Under the pieces are notes generated by a model, which worked only from the letters and a program-made list of their open reading frames with translations, made no database searches and was not told where the DNA came from. 64,000 nt of DNA, taken from positions 186,001 to 250,000 of the forward strand of contig JALJCO010001038.1 of assembly GCA_023101725.1 (NCBI GenBank), in the 5' to 3' direction. Below are positions 11,300 through 20,570 of this stretch, piece after piece. Numbering within the stretch: position 1 is the first letter of the stretch; the number at the start of each line of letters is the position of its first letter. The position numbers and the translations under genes are program-made. Source of the stretch: Atherinomorus stipes (taxonomy: Eukaryota; Chordata; Actinopteri; Atheriniformes; Atherinidae).

Positions 11300-12235
11300 A
11301 TCCTGCTGCATATTCAGATTCACTCTGAGCATTATCAAAACAAAGTAAGTAATCTAGAAACACAATAAAATGCTCATTTTCATAAAGTGCATTATAATAA
11401 GAGTCAGAATATATGTCTGTTTACATTATAATGTAAATAATATAATGCCATGCTATGCAATGTCAACATAAAGGAAAAATAAAAAACACCACAACACAGA
11501 AAACTTTTTACATACTTGCAATTTTTCATGAACTGACCAGGACTGAAAACTACTACTACTAATTTTCAACAGAAATTTTACAGTGCAGTCTGATCAGAAG
11601 GAGAGAAGCTGCTGCAACACTACCATCACCAGACCATTAGCTTTTATCCACATGCAGGCAAAATCCACAAACCTGGGGGTCTTGTGTTATAAACAGAGAC
11701 CCCCAACTTTCAAACAGACAGGTTTCACTTCTTTAGTGTCCAAAAACACCACCATGAATACGCCCGCAGTAAAAGAGCGCAGTAGAAAGTCAAGCTGCGA
11801 TTGAGAAAGCACCCCTTTCCCCAACCAGGCAAACATCGACACGTTTTCATGTCCTTACTTTTTAGAAATTATCCCCATCTAAATAGCTTATAAACACACA
11901 GTAACTGCAGGTAGAAGTTTCCACTTACTGGTCCAGTCCAGAGCGCCTCCTTTGCCAAACGCTTCCTCCTCTACTGAGCCCGGACGCACACATGCTGCTC
12001 TGCTCCGAGTAATTCCCTTCAGCAACTCTTCAGCACTTCAGCAGCGCATTTTCGTTCTTCGGCATGTTTTTTTCCCCACGTTTATACTGAAAAAGTGCAC
12101 AATACGGGGCTTCTTCCGCTTTTACGCACAGAAGCGCATGTATAAAGGAGTTTTCAGGCCGAGTTACGCAGGAGCACAGAGAAGCCATCTTGCTATCCAG
12201 GTAAACAAAATACACATGGCCATGACGGTAATTTC
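11300..12235. other. Intergenic, no gene recognised
   Basis: An open frame of 114 codons at 11952-12296 overlaps others on the opposite strand and matches no family I know. The stretch at 11940-12220 is compositionally repeat-like, GC-rich against an AT-rich flank. Confidence 0.3.
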
Positions 12236-12239
12236 ATTG

Positions 12240-13345
12240 GCTATGGATCACCGCGAACATCCGGGAATTTTCGCCAAATTCGTCTCATCCGGTTAGGTAG
12301 GAGGTGAAAACATCGCTTCGTTGCATAGGGGAGCCACTGAATTACCTGCTTCATTACTCGTCAATCTTCGTTTATTCTACTTTGGAAATACCGAGAAGTC
12401 CCGCTGTGTCTGGCTGCCATAAACAAATCTATCACACGGACAAGAGAAGATGTTTGTTCCAGTTCCCAAAACAACAGAAAAAAGTCCCGAACAACATGCT
12501 AAGTGGCTAGCTGCTATCAAGCCCATAAATGCTGACAGTTCACGCTGGAAACCATGGAAACATCTAACAATATGTTCGGATCACTTTGTGACTGATAAAA
12601 AAAGCATATAATGTGGTCTTACTTTTTAAACCCTGTAGTTGTTTTTGTACAGATGATAGAAAACAGCATTAAATCAGTGGATGTACAGAATCACAGCGCC
12701 GCCCGCTGTTCCCGTCTCCTCAGGACTGTTAACGATTACGTTCATCCAGATTACTGCCATCAATGTTCCCACATAAGAATAAAAGCATAAAAAGCGGCAG
12801 AAAGGCATTTGCAGCATTATAAACATGCACAGTCATAACCAGTTATATACAGATAAGACTGCCGGTAATTTATAGCTTTATCAATGAGAGTAAACTCCTG
12901 AGAAGTACATCAAAGAAATACCACAATTTCTTAAAAATCCGGGGAAAATTTATATTCTATAAAAAAAATAAATGGCTTGAACACGGGGCTTACCTGATGA
13001 AACCAAATACATCATGAGATCGGGAAACTGATCATCAGGCTGTTATGTACAGGTAGGTTCGTCTAACCAGGCTGTAGCAGCAGAAGATGGGCATTACTGA
13101 GTCCAACAGATACTAGTTTAGCTTCGTATCTTCTTCTAGCGTCGGCAGTAAGACTTTCAGTATAACTGGACGTCAGTTCTATAATATTTCAAAGACAGAC
13201 CGGCGGAGAAAAAAAATTAAAAAGAGTGCAAAAGCAGTTTTTGAGGCTCATAGTCCATCAGACGCCGTTCAAATACGAAGCATGTTTTCACCGGGACCAG
13301 CTTCGTGGTCACATGAATTCCGGGTTGTGACGTAGGCTCGCGCTG
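12240..13345 (+). mobile_element. Eroded ISL2EU-like element carrying a THAP exon
   Basis: Left segment 12254-12325 and the inverse of right segment 13268-13320 share CCGGAATT-type and GGTGAAAACATGCTTCGT-type blocks in the same order. That suggests decayed terminal inverted repeats. The same two landmarks, ACATCCGG and then GGTGAAAAC about 40 bp later, occur in the left end of the intact element at 13545. A broken THAP exon (12409-12609) lies just inside the left end, as in the intact element. No DDE or nuclease domain remains. The exact ends and any target duplication are not resolved. Confidence 0.45.
12409..12609 (+). pseudogene. Frameshifted THAP zinc-finger exon
   Basis: In one frame the sequence reads SGCHKQIYHTDKRRCLFQFP and then reaches a stop. 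One frameshift later it continues WLAAIKPINADSSRWKPWKH, then LTICSDHFVTDKKS. The FQFP, W-x-AAI, W-x-P-x-KH and IC-S-D-HF pattern is that of a THAP DNA-binding domain, closest in layout to the THAP exon of the intact transposase 1.2 kb downstream. The frameshift and the stop after the domain make it non-functional. It could be the first exon of an ISL2EU relative or of another THAP-bearing transposon. Confidence 0.65.
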
Positions 13346-13544
13346 ATCCATACGTGCATGTCAGAGCTAGCGTCAGACCTGATGGGCCAGATCTGTAAGC
13401 ATCAGATTACAAAGCCCACCCACCACGTGAGGTAGAGTTTGGTGGATATTATTGGTGGAGGAGAGACCATAGATCCACCCAGTTGGTCAAATGAGACGTC
13501 AATCAAAAGGGATGCCTCTCCTGGTCCGTCGGACGCTGTAGTAT

Positions 13545-13614
13545 TCTCGGGAGCGAAACTGCCAACATCCGGTATGCGCGCGCAACTAGCAACGCGTAGC
13601 GCGGTGAAAACAAA
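13545..13614 (+). repeat. Left terminal inverted repeat of the ISL2EU-type element
   Basis: Pairs with 18242-18310. Shared blocks are GGGAGC, ACATCCGGT and CGCGGTGAAAACAAA in matching order and spacing (25 versus 26 bp between the last two). The intervening bases have diverged. Confidence 0.75.
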
Positions 13615-13678
13615 CGGTTGCCATACTGGAAATGTGTTATGTTTCGCCACTTTTTTCGGCGAAAAAGTAATTTGAATC

Positions 13679-15482
13679 ATGCCGAAGAGCTGTGAGGCGG
13701 TGTTTTGCACTGCACATAACTACCAAGAAGGCGGCAGGCTGTCTTTTTACAAGTTTCCGTCACGTAAAAGATCACCCGAGCGCCGTGATCGATGGATTAA
13801 TTCAGTGAAGAAAGTGAACAGAGATGGCAGTGTGTGGAGCCCTAGCAAGCATCTTGTATTGTGCAGCAAGCACTTCGTGACAGGTTAGAAAAATAGAATA
13901 AGTTGCAATAACACTTACAAATAAGTATTAGCCTTCAACTCTCAGATATAAACCATAAGCATTAACATTATCTGTCTTGACTATCAGTTGACAGTCTGGT
14001 ATGCTCACTTCATTTATATTTGTTATTTTGCCATCTACATGTTTTTGAAAAAAATAGATAAAATATTTATTTCAATTAAGTAATTAATATTTCAAAGCAC
14101 AATTTGACACTCAGGTAATCTCTTTATTTTTGTTTTTAGGCAAGCCGAGCAAGGATCCAACTCATCCCGACTATGTGCCTTCACAGTTTCTTCATAAGCC
14201 AAACAGTGAGGCCACAGGAAAGAGAAATTTGAAACGCTATGAGAGAAGAGAGGACTTGAAACGTCGCAGACTGATCAAAGAATTCCATTGTCCTGAAAGT
14301 TCCAGTGGTGAACCATGTGGTGAACATGAGTCATTTGGTAAACAGCTACTGAAAGCTGGAGCATCACCAGCAGAACAGCTCCAGACTGATGGAACATCTG
14401 AGCCCATCCTCACAATTGAAGAAACAACACCCAGCTGTAGTGACCAGGACTGTGTCAACTGCAAAGCCAGGGACATGGAGATAAACATGCTACGAGAGGA
14501 ACGAGATTCTGCCAGAAAGAATGCCGCTCAGCTGAATCAGCAGGTGAATTCCTTCCGTCTGTCAGCATCAAGCATCAAGGACAACAGCAAGCGCAGCAAG
14601 TTTTTGACTGGTCTGTCATACTCTGTCTTCATGAAGACATTCACATTCTTAATGAGTCTTGTACCTCAAGTGGCGCACAAAACCAGCATGCCATATATAG
14701 ATCAGTTTTTCATCACACTGGTAAAATTACGTCTGGATCTACCATTCGAGTTCCTGGCTTGTCAGACTGGATATGCAGAGTCTACACTCTGTGGATATTT
14801 CTGGAAATGGGTGGATATATTTTATTGCAAACTAGGATCTGTGGTGATAAGGTGGCCTGATAGGGATGCCATCATCGCAACACTTCCAGGGCAGTTTAAG
14901 CAGCATTTTCCACGACTCACATGCGTTATTGACTGTTTTGAGATTTTTATTGAACAGCCCAAGAACTTACATGCAAGAGCACGTACCTGGTCTAATTACA
15001 AGAAGCATAATACTGTGAAATTCTTAATAGCATGCACACCTTTGGGTGCTGTGTCCTTCTTGTCCAAAGCTTGGGGTGGGCGTGTGTCGGATGTTGAACT
15101 TGTGCGCTCAAGTGGCTTCATAAATCGCAAGTACCATCTGCCTGGAGACCAGATCTTGGCTGACAGAGGGTTTACACTACAAGATGACTTTGCTGCCCAC
15201 TGTTCTGCAGAACTCATCATTCCAGCATTCACAAGAGGAAAATCACAACTATCAGCACAGGATGTGGAAACCACACGGCAGTTGGCAGCAATCCGCATCC
15301 ATGTGGAACGTGTCATTGGACTGCTTAAGAACAGGTTCCGTATACTCCAAGGCACTCTTCCCATCACAATGATAAAGTCCCTAAAAGACGAAGTGGATGA
15401 GGACTGTGAGTTGTCAGCCATTGATAGGATTCTTGGCTGCTGTGCCATATTGGTAAACCTAGGTGATGGCATTATTTGTTGA
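13679..15482 (+). CDS. THAP-domain DDE transposase (ISL2EU type), 515 aa, two exons
   Basis: Predicted to cut and rejoin the transposon ends in the nucleus. Exon 1 is 13679-13883 and exon 2 is 14140-15482, joined by donor ACAG|GTTAGA and acceptor TTTTTAG|GC. The joined frame is open for 515 codons. Residues 1-85 form a THAP zinc finger: C5, C10, C62, H65, with F26-P27, W39, W53 and a closing YVPSQF box split by the intron. A basic linker follows, then a short coiled coil (about 172-210) and a helix-turn-helix (about 259-298). The DDE_Tnp_4-type catalytic domain has D333 (CVIDCFE), D410 (ILADRGF) and E458 (HVERVIGL). The start is the first ATG before the THAP cysteines. No inactivating lesion was found. 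The nearby convergent YqaJ gene supports ISL2EU over other THAP transposons such as P or Kolobok. Confidence 0.88.
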
Positions 15483-15949
15483 TGAGACAGTATAATAGAG
15501 AGCACTCCGGACCCTATAATAGGGAGCAGTGCCTTTACCAGTACCTGATGAGGCATAGCAATTTTTGTTCATGTTTAATAATTAAAAAAAAAAGAAAAAA
15601 ATGCTCACTGAATGTAAATATTCCTAAATCAATGTACATATAAGTATATAACCTGTTGCAAGTCAGGAAATATTTCTGCACTCACTCTTTATATAACAAA
15701 TGTGTAAATATTTAATACTTATTTTAATATCTAGTACTTTTATTGAGACAAAAAGTTGTTTTCACACTTGATTCTCCTATTGTAGACTTTATTGTTGATA
15801 GTATTGTTTAAGAAGTAATTTTTTTGCTGTTAATTGCATGTCCCCCCCCCCAAAAAAAATAAAAAAAAAAAAAAAGCAAAATCAAATTCATATGACTTAC
15901 GCATTTTATTTTTCAATAACAGGCAGTCTGCTCTATGTTCACAAAATTT
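15483..15949. promoter_or_regulatory. Convergent 3' region with poly(A) signals
   Basis: This 467-bp AT-rich gap separates the stops of the two convergent genes. AATAAA at 15858-15863 could serve the plus-strand transposase. TTTATT at 15905-15910 reads AATAAA on the minus strand, about 40 bp past the YqaJ stop. Transcripts ending at these signals would overlap at their 3' ends. Confidence 0.5.
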
Positions 15950-17745
15950 TTACAGTTGCGCTGAATTCTTGCACTTCTTGCAGTACCACTTGCCCTTTGG
16001 CACTGTTTTCCTCCTGGGCCGAATGCATCCAAGATGCACCCACTGGTATGGACACGCTGCCCCATCACAGCCTACTAGCACCATATGTGGATCTTCATTG
16101 TCTGGATCAGCAGGCACCTGACAGTAGCAGTAGAGTTGGCGGTCCTGATGAGAGGGAGCCTTCTCATCAAGTGCAGCCTTGGTACACTCCATTTTACGGG
16201 TCAACAGTTCAGGTGCAATGTGCTTTACCCAAAACCGATCAAATTTTCCTGTCATATTGTCAATAAAGCCCTGGTCTTGTTTCACCATGTTGATGCATAT
16301 TTCTCCACTGGCACGAACAACAAATAAACAGTACTCCACATTGTACACAAACATCTGCAACTGTATTTGGGCAAAGTACCTGTGTGTGTTTTTGATCTTG
16401 CCAGAAGGGTCCAAGCATGAGCTAGTTTGGTTGGAAAGCATGTCACTGACAGAAGAGTTCCGGAATGTGTATGGGCATTTTATTTCCAAAACACCCTCTC
16501 CATGACATGTACACTTGACTATGCCATCTGCACTAGCTGCCAGCCAAGGCTTGTCTTGAGATATCCGCATACCAACAGCTGTAATTTCCACATTCTGATG
16601 AATATGGGGTAGTGTGGCTTGCAACTCTTCAAATGTCACCTTTTCAAACTTGCGACCATATTGTGCAGCAGGAACAGGGAGAGGGATATCACTGTCTGAT
16701 GTGATCTTCCGTATAAGGGAATGGGATGGGTGTTCAGGATCTGTGTGGAGCACATCGTAGGCAGTTGATGATGTTATCCTTCCAGCCCGATGCCTGTACC
16801 AGACCAAGGTCTGACTCTGCTGAGTTGTAATTTTTTGCAGATGATTTATCTGCTCCAGAGTGACATGCAAGTCTTGTTGTAGACTGTCACACATTGCAGA
16901 CAATTCATTGGATGGCAGGTTTGCATTTTCCTCATCATAGAAGTCGCGCAAAGGCTGAGGGAGGGTGGGTTGAGGGGCTGCTACCGATGACTTAAAATTC
17001 TGACAAGTGTCAGAGTAGGTGTGCAGCATGATGGGTAATGTATCCTCTTCTGTACACATCAACTGCACGAACTTCTGCGTAGTATCTTCATCCACAGGCC
17101 TCAGGTCTGCAGTTTTCCGCCTTTTGCGTGGACAGCTATCAGCTTTGGACCTTGCCTCATCCCGGTAAAACTGGATGTCTGCGACTGGCGCTGGTTTGAT
17201 GTCTTTCACAAAGCAGGCATTCCATGAACAAGGAAGGTCAGTACAGGCCTGCTTTGTGTACCCGTTCCTAACAGCTGCCTCAATCTTAAAGAGCAAAGCA
17301 CCGACATGTGAACACGACTCGCCCAATCTGAAACAAGGAAAAAGAAAAAAAAAAAAAACATGAATAATTTTTTTTTTTAAATAGAAAAACAAACAAAAAA
17401 CAATTTCTTAAGTGGGACCAGTGAAAAAAACGAAAGAAAGCTTAGTGTAAGACTTACCCAGCCATACAATCACAATGTGCTGCCATCACTGTACCATCAT
17501 CACAAATGGCCACCCATGGGTTGTGCATCTTGTCGGTAACACGCTGGGAGGGCCTCACTCCACCACGAAGAATGTGGTTCCCACAATCCGTTTTCATGTG
17601 GTACACTGTTTGCACCCATCCAGAACGGAAATAGATGTGAGCATCCAAACTTTTGTTGCTCTTCATATTTTGGCTGGTATACACCCCTGTTAGTAAAAAA
17701 GGTAAATTTGATCACATTCATGCCAACTTTTAGATGCTGTGTATG

Positions 17746-17797
<52 letters not shown>

Positions 17798-18177
17798 TAC
17801 ACACACACACATATACAGATATACAATTCCATTTAGTAAAATTTTCTAAGAGTTTTTTTTTTCTTCTTGAAATTAACTATATAGACCAGACATTTATTTT
17901 ATGCAATGCCAAATTATAAATATTAAATACAATTCACGAAAACAATTTAGTGTTGGTAGTTCCATCAAGGAAGCACATTTCAGTTATACACACCTGGGGA
18001 ATTAACCAAATAGTTGAAGAGATCAGGGTACTGTAGGTCAGGCCATCTTGTTGGATCATCTACCCAAAAATCCCCCGGTAGGCGATATGGACAGTCGGAT
18101 AATCCAACCAATGCCATCTTAGTGGTGTACCTATGCCTGGCTTCATTGCCGAGTGTCTCCGTGTAGCCATAGGACAT
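15950..18177 (-). CDS. SWIM-YqaJ exonuclease-PHD protein of the ISL2EU-type transposon, 596 aa, three exons
   Basis: YqaJ proteins are lambda-exonuclease-like nucleases used in phage recombination, so an accessory role in end processing or repair during transposition is inferred. Exons are 18177-17994, 17686-17458 and 17327-15950. Junctions are CCAG|GTGTGT to TAACAG|GGG, and GCTGG|GTAAGT to TTTCAG|ATT. The joined frame is open for 596 codons. A SWIM-type CxC...CxH (C133, C135, C143, H145) is itself created across the second junction. The nuclease core reads RAGRITSS, YGRKFE (E366), SADG (D405), EIKCP (E419, K421) and YFAQIQLQ (Q458, Q460). A C-terminal PHD finger uses C538, C540, C558, C563, H569, C572, C587 and C590, suggesting histone-tail binding. 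I chose the ATG at 18177, which has G at -3. An upstream in-frame GTG at 18189 is less likely. No disabling change was seen. Confidence 0.85.
17740..17820. repeat. (AT)n/(AC)n microsatellite inside intron 1 of the YqaJ gene
   Basis: About 20 AT dinucleotides followed by AC-rich repeats. The tract lies wholly within the first intron (17687-17993), so length variation would not change the protein but could affect splicing. Confidence 0.9.
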
Positions 18178-18241
18178 CTCGAGAAGCACAAATAGACGTC
18201 GTTTATGGACTATTTCGCTTTCGTCTCACACGCGTCTGGCC

Positions 18242-18310
18242 TTTGTTTTCACCGCGGCAGTTTGGCTTCCGGTAATTTCAGACCGGATGTGCGTCAGCAT
18301 GCTCCCCCTA
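18242..18310 (-). repeat. Right terminal inverted repeat of the ISL2EU-type element
   Basis: Inverse partner of 13545-13614. It ends GCTCCCCCTA at 18310, followed by AT. Confidence 0.75.
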
Positions 18311-18312
18311 AT

Positions 18313-18406
18313 TGAAATATGATACAGTTAACAGATTTTATAAGACTTTATTTTGAAAATAAGTAAAAAACGGCCCGTGGGCGGGCCAGGGCAGTTAAGG
18401 GGTTAA
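18313..18406. mobile_element. Possible piggyBac-like right end
   Basis: The sequence GGGCAGTTAAGGGG ends directly before TTAA (18403-18406). Read inversely it begins CCCCTTAACTGCCC, similar to the TTAA-preceded CCTCTTAACTCCCACC at 63610. No matching left end was found upstream, so this may be a truncated end. Confidence 0.3.
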
Positions 18407-18484
18407 AAGTTGAATTGTGGAGCTAGACTAAAAACTGCGTTTCAGGATTTTGTCGGTGGGACTAAAAGGGTGGCCGCGTGTCGC

Positions 18485-18525
18485 GATAACCCCGCCCCCT
18501 GCTGCTCAAGCGGTATAAAATCGTT
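18485..18525 (+). promoter_or_regulatory. Candidate GC-box and TATA core promoter
   Basis: ACCCCGCCCCCT (about 18489-18500) is followed by GGTATAAAATCG (TATAAAA at 18514-18520) in a locally CpG-containing stretch. It lies about 100 bp upstream of the ATG that opens the THAP-like exon. Confidence 0.45.
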
Positions 18526-18621
18526 CAGCCCCGCTGTAGCAGTTGAACCGCTAGCTAACTTGTCACACGTAGCTAGCATCAACGAGAGTTTGCTACTAGC
18601 TTATGAGCTAGCTTGCCAATT

Positions 18622-18984
18622 ATGCTTCATTCACGTTCATACATTTTCCCTGGATGCCACAATATGCAAGGTAGCAGTCTGGTGTCTTTACTAAAATTTT
18701 CAAAAGATGACCTGTAAAAAGAACTGGATGGATTTTGTACAGAGGAGCCTCTGTGGACTGGAGACATCAGGATCACCACCATCACTCGCCTCTGCAGTGC
18801 CCACTTTACTCCAAATAGTTTTACCAACTTCCAGGACATACAGTTGGATTTATCGGCTGACGGTTGGTGCTGGTCGACCGCACCGACCCTCTCCCTCCCT
18901 CCGGCTGTCATCCCCCGGTCATCACCGCTGCTGCCTGCAGCCTCTTCCCCACCGGAGGGATTCCGCCCCCAACAAACAGCTACA
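18622..18984 (+). pseudogene. Third THAP-like exon, with in-frame stop
   Basis: From ATG 18622 the frame reads PGCHN, FSKDDL, an in-frame TAA (18715), then LDGFCTEEPLWTGDIRITT, ITRLCSAHFTPNSFTNF. It continues open to a good donor, ACA|GTAAGT, at 18984. The FSKDD, DIRITTITRLCSAHF and PNSFTNF pattern is that of a THAP domain of a different subfamily from the two upstream. One expected leading cysteine reads as tyrosine, and the stop splits the domain. A TATA/GC-box promoter lies just upstream. It may be the first exon of a dead THAP transposon or a decayed host THAP gene. No later exons were recognised. Confidence 0.55.
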
Positions 18985-18999
18985 GTAAGTTACCTTGTG

Positions 19000-20514
19000 T
19001 GCTTATGTTGGAAATATTTTGCGAGTTGGTGATTTAATGCACAGTAACTTTACTAAATGTTATAAATGTACAAATCCATAACGTGATTTTATATCGTGTA
19101 TCTACTGCTGTCATGCCCATGTACTGCTAGCTAACATTAGTGCATTAAATCATCATGTAATATCATAACTCGTTTCCTAAGTGTAGCCATCAGACAGCAT
19201 CGTTAATCTACAGGTGATCTTTTATTTACACAAAGCTTCTCAGCAAGTTTTACCCCTCACAACTGATAGACAGGCACAGGCGCATGGCCGTAGTTACCAC
19301 CGGGGAAGCTCCGTATTTTTCCAGCTATGTGTGTAATAATATTCATAGAATAAAATCTTTTCCACGATTTGGTCAGCTGAGAAGACTAGTGAGTTGCAGA
19401 TGGAAACGTGGATATAAAACCCTCCCATAACGGCTACTTATAGTGTAGAGGGGGTGTTTACTCTTAATCTAATTCTTATATTATTATTATCATCATCATC
19501 ATCATCACCAATAAAATAAACACAGTAGAAAGTAACTAAACTGGCATGACGGGTCGGAGCTACTTCCTCCACCTGCTGCCTTCATATGTGAAATAAAGCA
19601 GAGAGCAGCGCTGCAGCACGTCGCTCCTTCACTGATCACTGATCAATAAGTCAGAACCGTCGCAGTGGAAATATTCTAGTTTTACATGTGGCTAAAACAG
19701 GAAACATCTTCACTGTTTATGAGCCACACAGAACACACACACGAAGGAAAGGTGGTGTGGGGAGGAGGAGGAGGAGGAGGTGCTGCTAGAGGGGGAGATG
19801 GACTGAAGTCCTTTTTAGCAGCATGCAGTTGAAGCCAGGTTAAAAAAAAAAAAATCAAATAAATAATACTGTTTGACAAGATGGACAACAACATCAATAA
19901 GTCTGATTTGGTTACCTGTAATATTTCAGAAAGATGTAGGTCTGAATAGAGAAACTGAGCAAGGTGGAGATTATTTTATTATGACATTTGTTGTAAATAT
20001 TATTTTATAAATGCTTCTGATAAACTGGCAGGAGAGAGGGGAGGAAAAAGGAATAGGGCAAAAAGAAAGGTGGAAAGGAGATGAGAAAGAGGACATGATT
20101 TATGTAAAACATAAATTCACTTCATTTTGGTCTCTTTAGATTAGTGGGTCTGAACATGTGGTGGACCTCAGAGTACTGCATCTATGACTGGCTCTGGTCC
20201 TGATGAGGAGTAACTGTAACATTATTATCAGAATAAAATGACTGTATGAAGGAAGTATGAAAAGCAAGAGTACCCATTACTGTAAAATGTTGGTATTTCA
20301 CTATTATACTGCATTTTTAAGATTAATTTCACTCTTGCATAATTCTGCTCATTTAGGCAACTTTGAAATATAAACTAGCATAACAGAAAAATGCCCAAGT
20401 AATGTACTTATACAGTAAGAGTAAAGAAATTCACTGACATTGTGCCACAGCAAGATTTGTTTGACAATTCATTTTTACTGTTATCTGTTTTGACACAGAG
20501 CATCGTCCAATCAT

Positions 20515-20570
<56 letters not shown>

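Larger units (their letters stand above)
13545..18310. mobile_element. Complete two-gene ISL2EU-type DNA transposon
   Basis: Terminal inverted repeats lie at 13545-13614 and 18242-18310. Reading inward from each end, both show GGGAGC, then ACATCCGGT at the same 16-bp offset, then CGCGGTGAAAACAAA about 25 bp further in. AT lies directly outside both ends (13543-13544, 18311-18312), consistent with a 2-bp duplication. Inside are two convergent intact spliced genes: a THAP/DDE transposase on the plus strand and a SWIM-YqaJ-PHD protein on the minus strand. To my knowledge THAP-DDE plus YqaJ is the diagnostic gene pair of the ISL2EU superfamily. The element looks full-length and possibly still competent. 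The TIRs are not identical to each other, and the 2-bp duplication carries little information. Confidence 0.85.

Noticed and set aside
14996..15556. 186-codon minus-strand open frame
   Set aside because: Shadow of the transposase catalytic exon on the opposite strand.
17734..17919. Open frames through the (AT)n/(AC)n tract
   Set aside because: Simple-repeat translations inside an intron of the YqaJ gene.
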